A stretch of 57,247 nucleotides of DNA from Novosphingobium sp. BW1 (GCF_008107685.1 NZ_VIRF01000092.1:1-57247); one strand, 5' to 3'; positions 15,076-24,431 are shown, counted from the first letter of the stretch. The notes: generated by a model not told the origin, from the sequence alone. Program-made: numbers and translations.

Positions 15076-17580
15076 ATGAAGTTTAGTTCTGTTCTCAACA
15101 CCGCGACGAGCGCGCTTGCCGTCGGTGTTGCTTTCCTCGCCGTTCCGGCCTTCGCGCAGTCGACGGGTTCGGTCGACTTCGAAGAGGACGCGATCGTCGT
15201 TACCGGCCTGCGCGCCGAAGACGTTGCCGGTCTCGAGATCCCTGCGACCCCGAAGGCCAAGCAGGTCCTGACGTCGGAGCAGATCCAGCGCGCCCGTCCG
15301 GGCCAGACGATCAACGACATCATCAACCTGGTTCCGGGCGTCAGCTTCCAGAACAACGACCCCTGGGGCTCGATGGGTGGTGGCTTCACCATTCGCGGCT
15401 TCGGCGCGGACCGCGTGTCGCAGACCCTCGACGGCCTGCCGCTCAACGACTCGGGCAACTACGCGCTCTACTCGAACCAGCAGGTCGACACCGAGATTCT
15501 GGAATCGGTGAACGTGAACCTGGGCGTCACTGACGTCGACAGCCCGACGGCGTCGGCTTCGGGCGGTACCGTCAACATCCGTACCCGCACCCCGGGCGAC
15601 GAATTCGGCGTGTTCACCACGATGACCATCGGTGACGTGCTGTCGCCGGGCAGCTACTCGGACAGCCTCTACACCCGTGCGTTCGGCATGATCGACACCG
15701 GGGACTTCACCGGCGCGGGCACCAAGGCTTTCGTGTCGGCGAGCTATCAGAACTACGGTGTGCCCTACAATCCGTACGGCCGCGTCGACAAGACCCAGCT
15801 CAACGCCCGCATCTACCAGGATCTGGGCAGCAACGGCGACTTCATCTCGGTGGCGGGCCACTGGAACCAGAATCGCAACAACTTCGCCGGTTCGGAAGAT
15901 GTCAGCGATCTGCTGGAATATTACAACGGCAACCTCAGCAAGCGTGATCGCTTCTCGATCTACGCCAAGGACGCTGAAGCTCCGTATCCCTGCTCGGTCC
16001 CGGCGGGGCAGGTCTATGGTGCTGGCGGCGTCGCCGGCGAGAGCGAGCGCTATGATGACCGCAACGGCTGCGGCGCGCCCTTCTACCGCCGCTACAACCC
16101 GTCCGACACGGGCAATATCCGCGGTTCCTCGCGCTTCACGCTGTCCGACGGCCTGCTCCTGACCGTCGATCCGAGCTACCAGTACGTCAAGGCCAACGGT
16201 GGTGGCCCCGACGATCTTCGCGAAGCTTTCTTCACGGTCGACGGTGTCAACTACACCGGCGCGTTCAACGGCGGCTACTACTTCGGTCGGGACCTCAACG
16301 GCGACGGCGATACGCTTGACCGCGTTGCGGGCAACGACCCCAGCCAGACCCGCACCGACCGCCTCGGCGTCATCGCCAACCTGATCTGGGAAATCAACGA
16401 CGACCACCGTGTCCGCGTTGCCTACACCTGGGACCGTGCGCGTCACCGCCAGACCGGCCAGATCACCCCGATGCTGGCCAACGGCGAGCCGAGCGATGTC
16501 TTCGCGATCGACAACGCGCTGCTCGACCTCAACGGCGAGGAAGTGAACAAGCGTGACCGTCTGTCCTGGGCAATCCTGCATCAGGTTTCGGGCGAATACC
16601 GTGGTACCTTCGGTGATTTCACCGCCGTTCTGGGCCTGCGCGCGCCGTTCTTCACGCGTCGCCTGAACCAGAACTGCTACACCACTTCGATCAGCGGCTA
16701 TGTCGACTGCCCGACCCCGGGTCAGGACATGACTGCCTACGAAGCGGCCAACCCCGACTACGCTCGTCCGCAGTCGCGCAAGTACACGTACGACAAGCTG
16801 CTCCCGAACGTTGGCTTCACGTACAACTTCCTGCCGACCGCCTCGGTCTTCGCGAACTACGCCAAGGGCCTCTCGGTTCCCGGCACCGACCCGTTGTACG
16901 ACTCGCTCTATCTGGCTGATGGCGACTTCGCCCGTCCGGTTCCTGAGACGACCGACAGTTTCGACGTCGGCGTTCGCTACCGTGAAGGTCGTATCACCGC
17001 GCAGCTCGCCGGCTGGTACACGCAGTACAAGAACCGTCTGGCCTCGGCCTTCGACCCCAACGCCAACAACGGCGAAGGCGCAACGGTCTACCGTAACCTC
17101 GGAACGGTCGACAAGTGGGGCGTCGATGGCTCGATTGCTTACCAGCCGACCGACAACTCGCTCATCTACATTTTCGGTTCGTACAACGACTCCGAGATTC
17201 AGGATGACGTAGTAACGGCGGATGGGGTCATCGCGACCGCAGGCAACATGGAGTCGGGTTCGCCCAGCTACTCCTACGGTGCCCGTGGCCAGATTGCCTT
17301 CGGCGCTCTGGAACTGGGTGGCCAGGTCAAGCGTACCGGCAAGCGCTGGCTGGACGATGCGAACACCACGCGCGTACCGTCCTACACGCTCGTCGATCTC
17401 GACGCGCGCCTGATCATCGGCGAAGGCCCGACGGGTGGCGATGTTGCACTGCAGCTCAACCTCACCAACCTGTTCGACGAATACTACGTCGGCTTCTTCG
17501 GCGGCTCGCTGAATGGCGAGAGCTTCGCCCAGATCGGCGCTCCGCGCGCGGGCAGCCTGGCGCTTTCGGTCGGCTTCTGA
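15076..17580 (+). CDS. TonB-dependent outer-membrane receptor
   Basis: This 834-residue active-transport channel has a signal peptide (residues 1-28, ending AFA-QST). The TonB-box region is EDAIVVTGLRAED (about 37-49). The plug domain covers about 60-170 (QTINDIINLVPGVSF...GGFTIRGFGADRVSQTLDG...ASGGTVNIRTR). The large beta-barrel ends in LALSVGF with the terminal aromatic residue required for BAM insertion. The barrel contains the YNPYGRVDKTQLN and NLFDEYYVGFFGG features seen in sphingomonad receptors of unknown substrate. No siderophore or sugar genes adjoin it, so the ligand is unknown. It stands alone, with its own terminator. Confidence 0.92.
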   Translation: MKFSSVLNTATSALAVGVAFLAVPAFAQSTGSVDFEEDAIVVTGLRAEDVAGLEIPATPKAKQVLTSEQIQRARPGQTINDIINLVPGVSFQNNDPWGSMGGGFTIRGFGADRVSQTLDGLPLNDSGNYALYSNQQVDTEILESVNVNLGVTDVDSPTASASGGTVNIRTRTPGDEFGVFTTMTIGDVLSPGSYSDSLYTRAFGMIDTGDFTGAGTKAFVSASYQNYGVPYNPYGRVDKTQLNARIYQDLGSNGDFISVAGHWNQNRNNFAGSEDVSDLLEYYNGNLSKRDRFSIYAKDAEAPYPCSVPAGQVYGAGGVAGESERYDDRNGCGAPFYRRYNPSDTGNIRGSSRFTLSDGLLLTVDPSYQYVKANGGGPDDLREAFFTVDGVNYTGAFNGGYYFGRDLNGDGDTLDRVAGNDPSQTRTDRLGVIANLIWEINDDHRVRVAYTWDRARHRQTGQITPMLANGEPSDVFAIDNALLDLNGEEVNKRDRLSWAILHQVSGEYRGTFGDFTAVLGLRAPFFTRRLNQNCYTTSISGYVDCPTPGQDMTAYEAANPDYARPQSRKYTYDKLLPNVGFTYNFLPTASVFANYAKGLSVPGTDPLYDSLYLADGDFARPVPETTDSFDVGVRYREGRITAQLAGWYTQYKNRLASAFDPNANNGEGATVYRNLGTVDKWGVDGSIAYQPTDNSLIYIFGSYNDSEIQDDVVTADGVIATAGNMESGSPSYSYGARGQIAFGALELGGQVKRTGKRWLDDANTTRVPSYTLVDLDARLIIGEGPTGGDVALQLNLTNLFDEYYVGFFGGSLNGESFAQIGAPRAGSLALSVGF

Positions 17581-17607
17581 TCCTGCTCGATCAGGACGAA
17601 CGGCACG

Positions 17608-17646
17608 AAAAAAGGGGAGGGGCTTTCGAGCCTCTCCCTTTTTTTG
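17608..17646 (+). terminator. Terminator after TonB receptor
   Basis: A-tract, hairpin GGGAGGGGCT-TTCG-AGCCTCTCCC, then seven T residues. Confidence 0.9.
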
Positions 17647-17680
17647 TACCGTACCATGGCATCGGGACGCGAAGAACAGG

Positions 17681-17775
17681 CAAGTGGGCCATCGCGACCT
17701 CAACCTTCTTGGCGAAGCTGGCAGGAGAGCCCCGAGGTGGACAGTTCGGGGAGCCCGAGGGCAATGGCCCTCGGA
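17681..17775 (+). repeat. REPIN-like repeat, copy 3, internally deleted (95 bp)
   Basis: The 3' half GTTCGGGGAGCCCGAGGGC-AATGGCCCTCGGA is near-consensus. The 5' palindrome has decayed (CAAGTGGGCCATCGCGACCT) and about 19 bp are missing from the middle. It lies between the convergent receptor gene and mtgA. Confidence 0.75.
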
Positions 17776-17832
17776 ACTATCCTGTTATCTTCTCAGCCAA
17801 AGAGCGGTGAGCCGCGCGTTGGGCTCAGGGGC

Positions 17833-18519
17833 TTATTCGTAGACGCAGGCGTCGAAGCCGCTGTTGCGCACGGTGCCGATGCGCGCCGAGATCGTGTTGC
17901 CATAGCGGCGGGTAAAGCCGGCCGGGTTCTTGACGCTGCGGGTCTTGGGGCTGGGCAGGGCCGCGGCCATGCGCGCGGCCTGGAGCGGCGTGAGGCTGGC
18001 GGCGGACTTTCCGAAATAGCGCTGTGCGCCCGCTTCCACGCCGTAGGTGCCGATGCCGGTTTCCGCGACGTTGAGGTAGACTTCCATGATCCGGCGCTTG
18101 TCCCACAGGTGCTCGATCAGGAACGTGAACCAGACTTCCAGGCCCTTGCGCGCATAGCGGCTCCAGCCCTCGCCCTGCCACAGGAACACGTTCTTGGCGG
18201 TCTGCTGGCTGATCGTCGAGCCACCGCGCAGTCGCCCGCCTTCGGCGTTGCGCTTCATCGCGTTCTCTATGGCTTCAGTGTCGAAACCATTGTGGGTGCA
18301 GAACTTTCCGTCTTCGGCCGCGATTGCGGCGGCGACCATGTTGCGGTCGATGTCGGAAAGCGGTGTCCAGTCCTTGGTGATGCCGTTTGCGTCTGTGAGC
18401 ATGGTGATCGTCACTGGGACCGGCACGAAGCGGTAGAGCAGCGTGATCCCTGCGCTCAGAAGTAGGAAGGCAAGCACGATCTTGAGCAGCAGACGCATCG
18501 GGGCAGGGGCTTTCCGCAT
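17833..18519 (-). CDS. mtgA: Monofunctional peptidoglycan glycosyltransferase
   Basis: This 228-residue GT51 enzyme polymerises lipid II into glycan strands. One membrane anchor (residues about 9-30) precedes the GT51 domain. That domain holds the catalytic-Glu motif AAIAAEDGKFCTHNGFD near residue 70, GGSTISQQTAKN near residue 100, the RKGLEVWFTFLIE segment and the RIMEVYLN-x5-G-x-YGVEAGA block. The length fits MtgA and not a bifunctional PBP. The gene is solitary, with 78 bp separating it from the upstream GGDEF pseudogene on the same strand. Confidence 0.94.
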   Translation of the reverse strand: MRKAPAPMRLLLKIVLAFLLLSAGITLLYRFVPVPVTITMLTDANGITKDWTPLSDIDRNMVAAAIAAEDGKFCTHNGFDTEAIENAMKRNAEGGRLRGGSTISQQTAKNVFLWQGEGWSRYARKGLEVWFTFLIEHLWDKRRIMEVYLNVAETGIGTYGVEAGAQRYFGKSAASLTPLQAARMAAALPSPKTRSVKNPAGFTRRYGNTISARIGTVRNSGFDACVYE

Positions 18520-18597
18520 GGAAGAGAAACAAATGCGGGTGATAAACGCGCGGTGCAGGAGCGTCCAGCGCCGCGCATGTGGGTCTGGGGGCTGACC

Positions 18598-20396
18598 CTA
18601 GCTGGCGACAGGTTCCAGCTGGCCTTGATCACGCGGCGTTTCGTTGCCCGGCGCGGCGAGGACCACGCGGTCTCGGCCTTCACGTTTGGCGCGGTATAGC
18701 GCGGCGTCGGCCTTGCGGTAGAGATCGCGGAAGACTTCCCCGGGGATGGCGGGGCAGACGCCGACGCTGACTGTCATGGCAAGGCCGGGGATCGGTGGCA
18801 TGACGGTGCCCCCGGCATCGGGGTCGCCGGGCCGCGCGGAGGCAATGGTGCGGCGCAGGTCCTCGGCGATCATGGCCGCGCGAAGCGCAGCGGGCCCGCT
18901 CAGGAGCAGGGCGAATTCTTCACCGCCCAGGCGCGCTGCGATGCAACGCTCATTTTCGCGCGCGGCTAGGGTGCGCGCGAGCGTGACCAGCACATCGTCC
19001 CCGGTGTCATGCCCGTAAGTGTCGTTGATGTGCTTGAAGAAGTCGATGTCTAGCAGCAGCAACGCGGCGACCTCGCGTCCTTGGCTGACTTCGGCGAGGA
19101 TAGGCTCGATCATCTCGATGAAACCGCGCCGATTGCGCAGCGAGGTGAGGGGATCGCGGCGGGCCAGTTCACGGGCCTGAGCCTCGGCGCGTCGGGCGGC
19201 CGCGTGCTCCTGGCGCAGCCGCGCGTGGGTGCGCGAGGCGGCCGCGGCCAGCCACAAGGTCTGCCAGGCCGCGGCGAAGATCACCATGAGCTGCGGGCCG
19301 CCGCCCCGGAACAGTGTGCTCGATCCGACGAAATCGGCCGTGCTGAGAAGGATGATCGGGAAGATCCAGGCCGTGGCGAAGTTACGCGCCTCGGCCGAAC
19401 CCTTGCGCGAGGCGAAGGCGAGGCAACCGCCCACGCTCAGCATCGTCACCATCAGGAGCACCCCAATGATCGCGGCGAGCAGGTCGACAGGACCGTTGCG
19501 GATGAAGGAGACGGGAAGGCCGAACAGGGAACACAGTGTCGCCAGGGTCAGCACCGTGCGGCGCACGAGGCGGGGGACATCGCGCGTGCCGATCGAGGTG
19601 ATCGCGCTGAATGTCGCGAAGGTAATGGCAAGGCAGGCAAGGGCTGAGCACAATTGCGCCGAGAAGGCGCCGGCAAGGCAGGGCACGAGCATCAGGTGCG
19701 CCTGCGACCAGATCGTGCCCCACAGCAGCATCCCCCCCGACCAAGCCGCCTGCCAGAGCGGAAACTGGCGCCGCAGCGAGATGGCGAGGACCGCGTTGTA
19801 GAGCGTGCCGATCAGGAGCAGCGTCAGCGCACCACCGACCCACAGGGCAAGCGTGGTCGTCCGGCTGGCGGCATCGTCGCGCTCCACAAGGCGCAGGCGC
19901 AGCATGTCCTGGCTGGCCAACCGGGTGAAGTGGAGGACGATTCCCCGAAGGGGGCCGTGCGCACCGGGGGCGCGAATTCAAGCTGGCCGCCGATGCGCCA
20001 ATGCCCGGCAAAGTCCCCGTTGCGCACGCTTTGGCGTTCGCGCGCACCGTCTGCATAGAGGAAGGTGACATCGAGCTGGTCAAAACGCGAGTAGTGGACG
20101 AGCAGTGCAGGTTCCTCTGCAATGTCAGCGGGCAGGTCCTGAGCGGGGATGCGCAGCCACAAGCTGCCGTCCTGGTAGGCCTGTGGTGTATCTGTGCAGG
20201 AAAATTCGGTCGGCAGCGCATTTGCGGACTTGGGCTGAGGGCTGCTGGCATGGCACAGGTCTGCCCCATTGAAGACCTGCGCCCGCGTGGGCGATGCACC
20301 CGCAAGCAGGGCTGCTCCAGACACGGCCAGCAGGGTTGCGCACAGCGCCCGGATAATGCGCAAGACAGTCAACATCTTGCGCGAGTGCGTACACAC
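18598..20396 (-). pseudogene. 7TM sensor-diguanylate cyclase (GGDEF) gene with frameshift
   Basis: Two overlapping leftward frames encode one protein. The upstream part (from ATG 20396) has a signal peptide ending near TRA-QVF and a periplasmic domain like 7TMR-DISM extracellular modules (GSLWLRIPAQDL...HYSRFDQLDVTFLYADG). The downstream part (to 18598) has seven hydrophobic segments and a GGDEF domain with RDPLTSLRNRRGF, a D-x-D-x-FK-x-IND motif (LDIDFFKHINDTYGHDTGDD) and an active-site signature RLGGEEF. The frames join with one missing base in the G5 run at 19950-19954; restoring it gives TAPLRGIVLHFTRLASQD, a natural join, and 599 residues. As written, no full sensor-cyclase is made. A downstream start could still give a membrane-cyclase fragment, and a sequencing error is possible. 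Confidence 0.85.
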
Positions 20397-20451
20397 TCCT
20401 CCCGGCGTTGGTTAGGTATAGGCGAGCCACGAAATCTGATCTGCAGACATG

Positions 20452-20480
20452 AAAAAGGCCGGGGTTACCCCGGCCTTTTC
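20452..20480. terminator. Bidirectional terminator after rpoH
   Basis: A perfect 12-bp stem AAAAGGCCGGGG/CCCCGGCCTTTT with a three-base loop lies just past the rpoH stop. A and T tracts flank it on both sides, so it can act in either direction. Confidence 0.85.
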
Positions 20481-20510
20481 GTTGCTGGTGTCCCGAGGCG
20501 GGCGCGCGGA

Positions 20511-21416
20511 TCAGGCCGCGGGCAGGAGCTGTTTGTCAGTGGCGATGCGGTTCATCGCCTTTTGCAGCTTTTCAAAAGCGCGCACTTCGATCTGGCGCAC
20601 GCGCTCGCGACTGACGTTGTAGACCTGGCTCAGTTCCTCAAGCGTCTTGGGGTCTTCCGACAGGCGGCGCTCGGTGAGGATGTCGCGTTCACGCTCGTTG
20701 AGGGCGTCCATAGCCTCGACGAGCATGTCGTGGCGCACGGTCTTTTCCTCAGCCTCGGCGACGATCTCGTCCTGCAGCGGATTGTCATCTTGCAGGATGT
20801 CCATCCACTGGCCTTCGCCTTCCTCGCGCAAAGAGACATTGAGCGAGGCGTCGCCCCCCATCATCATGCGGCGGTTCATGTTGACGACTTCGGTCTCGGA
20901 CACGCCCAGCGTCGTCGCGATCTTGGTCACGTCGTCGGGGCGCAGGTCCGAATCTTCGTAGGCGTCGAGGTTCTTCTTCATCCGGCGCAGGTTGAAGAAG
21001 AGCTTTTTCTGCGCGGCGGTGGTGCCCATCTTTACGAGGCTCCACGAACGCAGGATGTACTCTTGAATAGAGGCCTTGATCCACCACATAGCGTACGTGG
21101 CAAGTCGGAAACCGCGATCGGGTTCGAACTTCTTCACGCCCTGCATGAGGCCGATATTGCCTTCGGAAATAAGCTCGGAGACGGGCAGGCCATAGCCGCG
21201 GTAACCCATCGCGATCTTCGCGACTAGGCGCAGGTGACTGGTCACGAGCTGGGCTGCGGCGTCGGAATCTTCATGTTCCTTGTAGCGCTGGGCGAGCATG
21301 TATTCCTGCTCGGGCTTGAGCACCGGGAACTTGCGGATCTCGGCGAGGTAGCGGTTGAGGCTCTGCTCACCGCCCAGAGCCGGGATTGCCGGTAGGTTTC
21401 GTTGGGTGTTGCTCAC
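20511..21416 (-). CDS. rpoH: RNA polymerase sigma-32 factor (heat shock)
   Basis: This 301-residue sigma factor directs heat-shock and envelope-stress transcription. Region 2.1-2.2 (LVTSHLRLVAKIAMGYRGYG) and the 2.3/2.4 promoter-melting segment FEPDRGFRLATYAMWWIKASIQ are intact. The RpoH box QKKLFFNLRRMKK (residues about 135-147) separates it from RpoD-type factors. Region 4.2 is YNVSRERVRQIEVRAFEKLQ. It is followed by a strong terminator. Alphaproteobacteria often carry two RpoH paralogues, and this window cannot show which one this is. clpP and clpX in the same window are likely targets. Confidence 0.95.
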   Translation of the reverse strand: MSNTQRNLPAIPALGGEQSLNRYLAEIRKFPVLKPEQEYMLAQRYKEHEDSDAAAQLVTSHLRLVAKIAMGYRGYGLPVSELISEGNIGLMQGVKKFEPDRGFRLATYAMWWIKASIQEYILRSWSLVKMGTTAAQKKLFFNLRRMKKNLDAYEDSDLRPDDVTKIATTLGVSETEVVNMNRRMMMGGDASLNVSLREEGEGQWMDILQDDNPLQDEIVAEAEEKTVRHDMLVEAMDALNERERDILTERRLSEDPKTLEELSQVYNVSRERVRQIEVRAFEKLQKAMNRIATDKQLLPAA

Positions 21417-21514
21417 AGTTTCCGTCCTTCTTTTCGGTCGGCGCGCGGTCTAAGACCCTTCGCTAGGCATCTTAACTTGCGGCCACCTGTTCATCATAGC
21501 ACACAAATCCGATT

Positions 21515-22459
21515 TCAAAGTCGCAATTCGTCGATCAGGGTCCGCATGTCGTCGGGCAGAGCGCTCGCGAAATGCTCGTTGTTACCTGTAACGGGATGGA
21601 CGAAGCCGAGTTCCGCAGCGTGGAGAGCCTGCCGCGAAAAAGCGAGTCGGGATAGGAGGACCCGGAGGGGCTTTGGTGTGCGTCCATATACAGGATCACC
21701 CAATAACATGTGCCCGATTGACGACATGTGAACACGCACCTGGTGGGTGCGCCCCGTCTCCAGGCGGCATTCGATCAGGCTGGAGTGGGCAAGATTTTCC
21801 AGCGTACGGTAATAGGTGACGGCGTGCTTGCCGCGTCCGTCCTCGACAATTGCCATCTTCTTGCGGTTCTGGCTCGAGCGCGCGATGGCGCCGCGTACGG
21901 TGCCCGCGGCCGGGACCGGGCGTCCGGCCACGACCGCCTTGTAAGTCCGGGTGATCGAATGATCGGCAAACTGCGCAGCCAGACCTTCGTGCGCGCGGTC
22001 GGACTTGGCGATGACCAGGAGCCCCGAGGTGTCCTTGTCGATGCGGTGGACGATGCCCGGGCGCGCGACCCCGCCGATTCCTGAGAGCTGGCCCCGGCAA
22101 TGGTGCAAGAGCGCGTTGACGAGCGTACCGTCGGGATTACCTGCGGCGGGATGGACGACCAGCCCGGCGGGCTTGTCGATCACGATCAGCCACTCGTCCT
22201 CGAAGACGACGTTGAGCGGGATGTCCTGCGCAATTGCCTCGGCAGGCGCAGCCTGAGGTACGGCGATCGCAAAGGGTGTTCCAGCTGCGACCTTCACCGA
22301 ACCCTGGCTGGCGGGCTTGCCATCCAGCGTGATATGGCCCTCAGCCAGCAAGGCCTTCACGCGCTCGCGCGAGAGGCCGCTCGCCTCGGCCAGCGTCTTG
22401 TCGAGGCGGCCTCCGGGCGGCGGGATAAGTCCTTCGAGGATGTTTTCGCCACGCTCCAT
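21515..22459 (-). CDS. rluD: 23S rRNA pseudouridine synthase, RluD type
   Basis: This 314-residue enzyme has an N-terminal S4 RNA-binding domain (residues about 18-75, GRLDKTLAEASGLSRERVKALL) and the RluA-family catalytic domain. The motif HRIDKDTSGLLV contains the catalytic aspartate. RluD isomerises uridines in helix 69 of 23S rRNA; assignment to RluD and not RluC rests on overall similarity and length. The start ATG 22459 lies only 18 bp from the oppositely oriented JAMM gene, so the two genes must share or nest their promoters. A second RluA-family member is at 46836. Confidence 0.9.
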   Translation of the reverse strand: MERGENILEGLIPPPGGRLDKTLAEASGLSRERVKALLAEGHITLDGKPASQGSVKVAAGTPFAIAVPQAAPAEAIAQDIPLNVVFEDEWLIVIDKPAGLVVHPAAGNPDGTLVNALLHHCRGQLSGIGGVARPGIVHRIDKDTSGLLVIAKSDRAHEGLAAQFADHSITRTYKAVVAGRPVPAAGTVRGAIARSSQNRKKMAIVEDGRGKHAVTYYRTLENLAHSSLIECRLETGRTHQVRVHMSSIGHMLLGDPVYGRTPKPLRVLLSRLAFSRQALHAAELGFVHPVTGNNEHFASALPDDMRTLIDELRL

Positions 22460-22477
22460 GGGCGCTAGCCTTCGGCC

Positions 22478-22894
22478 ATGGATATCGACGTGACAAGAGA
22501 GGTGCTTGAAACGCTCCACAGGCTGGCCGCGGCCGCGCACCCGCACGAATGCTGTGGGCTGCTGCTGGGCGCGCCCGGCAGCCGGACGGCGGCCGAGGAG
22601 CGCGAGTGCATCGTCGCCGTATTGGAGAGTGCCAATGTGGACCCCTACCCGGCGATCCGATTCGCGATCGATCCGCTGATTCTCCTTAGGGCGCACAAGG
22701 CCGCGCGGACGGGTGGCCCTTCGGTGCTGGGCTACTACCATTCCCATCCTACGGGAAAACCGGCGCCATCCGTCACGGATTGTGAACATTCCACCGGCGA
22801 TTGTCGCATATGGGCGATCGTTGCCGGGGACGATGTTGCTTTCTGGCGCGATCGTGGGAATGGCTTCGATCCGCTCGCCTTTCAGGAGGTGTGA
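22478..22894 (+). CDS. JAMM/MPN+ zinc metallopeptidase (Mov34 family)
   Basis: This compact 138-residue protein is a single JAB1/MPN domain. The catalytic glutamate is expected in the N-terminal HPHECCGLLLG segment (residues about 22-32). The zinc motif H-x-H-P-x6-S-x2-D is complete in YYHSHPTGKPAPSVTD (residues about 87-102). Stand-alone bacterial members cleave C-terminal tails from sulfur-carrier or ubiquitin-like proteins, or act as deconjugases. No ThiS/MoaD-like partner is adjacent, so the substrate is unknown. Divergent from rluD; chpT follows 100 bp downstream. Confidence 0.85.
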   Translation: MDIDVTREVLETLHRLAAAAHPHECCGLLLGAPGSRTAAEERECIVAVLESANVDPYPAIRFAIDPLILLRAHKAARTGGPSVLGYYHSHPTGKPAPSVTDCEHSTGDCRIWAIVAGDDVAFWRDRGNGFDPLAFQEV

Positions 22895-22993
22895 GGCCGC
22901 GCTCTTTACTTCGCGCACGGCCTCTCCATCTGGAGGGACCATCCATCACATCCCTTGCGGCTTCGCGACACCAAAAACGGAAAGACGATCATC

Positions 22994-23650
22994 ATGACGA
23001 CGAGTTCGCTCGACCTTGCCAGCCTGCTGTGTTCGCGCCTGTGCCATGACATGCTGAGCCCCGTAGGGGCGCTGTCGAACGGGCTGGAACTGCTCGCTGA
23101 CGAGAAGGACCCGGAAATGCGCCAGCGCTGCTTCGAACTGCTGGAGCAGAGCGCGCGTATCTCGGCGGACAAGCTCAAGTTCTTCCGCCTCGCCTATGGC
23201 GCGGCAGGTGGTTTTGGCGAGCATGTCGCGGTGGCCGAGGCGCGCGCGCTGGTCGATGCGCTGGTCGCCAGCAACGCGCGCATCACCGTCAACTGGCAGG
23301 TTTCCTCCGCCGCGCTGCCCAAGAGCGCGATCAAGACGCTGCTCAATTTTGCCATGTTCGGGATCGAGGCGCTGCCGCGTGGCGGTACGCTGGATCTCGC
23401 GGCCGAGTGGCGCGCGGGCGAAGCGGGCGGACACACCGCGGAGATCGTCGTGCGGGCGGCTGGCCCGCGAATCGCCTTCGATGCGGCGGTGGGGCGCGCC
23501 CTTGAAGGAACGCTGCCCGAGGAAGAGCTGACCAGCCGTACCGCGCCCGCCGCGATGCTGCACCAGCTTGCGCAAGGGGCTGGCGGGCAGATGCAGTTTG
23601 CCATCGAGGAGGATGCCCTGATATTGGGAGCGGTGCTGGTCGACGACTGA
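22994..23650 (+). CDS. chpT: Histidine phosphotransferase ChpT
   Basis: This 218-residue protein resembles a histidine kinase core but only relays phosphate. In Caulobacter and relatives it passes phosphoryl groups from CckA to CtrA and CpdR. The DHp helix carries the phospho-accepting His in SRLCHDMLSPVGALSNGLEL (residues about 14-33, H18). The C-terminal pseudo-ATPase domain lacks a nucleotide-binding N-box, as expected. I chose ATG 22994 because it begins the first conserved helix directly; the upstream GTG-type extension is in spacer. Its presence implies a CckA-ChpT-CtrA relay, which supports the CtrA-like sites noted at 1077 and 31038. Confidence 0.88.
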   Translation: MTTSSLDLASLLCSRLCHDMLSPVGALSNGLELLADEKDPEMRQRCFELLEQSARISADKLKFFRLAYGAAGGFGEHVAVAEARALVDALVASNARITVNWQVSSAALPKSAIKTLLNFAMFGIEALPRGGTLDLAAEWRAGEAGGHTAEIVVRAAGPRIAFDAAVGRALEGTLPEEELTSRTAPAAMLHQLAQGAGGQMQFAIEEDALILGAVLVDD

Positions 23651-23720
23651 TCCCCGAACGTGGCAACGTAGGTCTCGGGGGTGGCACCGGTATGATGGCG
23701 CGAAGGAGCGATGGGCGACG

Positions 23721-24425
23721 ATGAACCGATGGCTGGTCAACAGGTTCGTGCAATCGCCCAACTGGAACGAGCGCAAGCGCCCGATCCGCATGGTCGTCCT
23801 GCATTACACCGGGATGCAGAGCGCCGAGGAAGCTCTCGAACGCATGTGCGATCCGGCCGCCGAGGTCTCTGCCCACTACATGATCGACGAGGAGGGGATC
23901 GTCACCTCGCTCGTCTCCGAAGAGAACCGCGCCTGGCACGCGGGGCGTTCGTACTGGCGCGGCGAAAGCGACGTGAACTCGGCCTCGATCGGGATCGAAC
24001 TGGTTAATCCGGGGCATGAGTGGGGCTATCGCCCGTTCCCCGAGGCGCAGATGGATGCGCTTCTGCCGCTTCTCGCCGACATTCTTGAACGGCACGATAT
24101 CCCGCGCGCCAATGTGGTCGGGCATTCCGACATCGCGCCTGCGCGCAAGCAGGACCCAGGCGAACTTTTCGACTGGGGGCGGCTGGGGGACCTGGGCCTC
24201 GCGCTTGAGATCCCGGCGGCGCGCATGAACCTGTTCTACGACAATCCGGGCAAGTTCTATCTCGCGCTCGAACGCTTCGGCTACGACATCACCGATGGGC
24301 GCCCGGCGGTTATCGCGTTCCAGCGCCGCTGGCGCCCCGGACTCATCGACGGTGAGATTGACGGGGAAATCGGAGGCATCCTGTTCGAACTCCTGTTGGA
24401 GCGCGACACCGGCCGTGCTAGGTGA
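23721..24425 (+). CDS. N-acetylmuramoyl-L-alanine amidase (Amidase_2 / AmiD-like)
   Basis: This 234-residue zinc amidase cleaves the bond between N-acetylmuramic acid and L-alanine in peptidoglycan. Zinc ligands are expected at His in MVVLHYTGM (near residue 28), in the distal VVGHSDIAPARKQDPGELFDW block, and at its Asp; the latter block is the family signature. The C-terminal portion (RPAVIAFQRRWRPGLIDGEID) looks like a peptidoglycan-binding_1 motif, as in AmiD. No signal peptide or lipobox is visible, so it may act in the cytoplasm on recycled muropeptides, or use a non-classical route. rnpB follows immediately. Confidence 0.88.
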   Translation: MNRWLVNRFVQSPNWNERKRPIRMVVLHYTGMQSAEEALERMCDPAAEVSAHYMIDEEGIVTSLVSEENRAWHAGRSYWRGESDVNSASIGIELVNPGHEWGYRPFPEAQMDALLPLLADILERHDIPRANVVGHSDIAPARKQDPGELFDWGRLGDLGLALEIPAARMNLFYDNPGKFYLALERFGYDITDGRPAVIAFQRRWRPGLIDGEIDGEIGGILFELLLERDTGRAR

Positions 24426-24431
24426 ACGTCC

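Noticed and set aside
14899..17703. 934-codon leftward frame opposite the TonB receptor
   Set aside because: It is the exact antisense of a clear receptor gene and has the Val/Arg/Ala-rich composition of a shadow frame.
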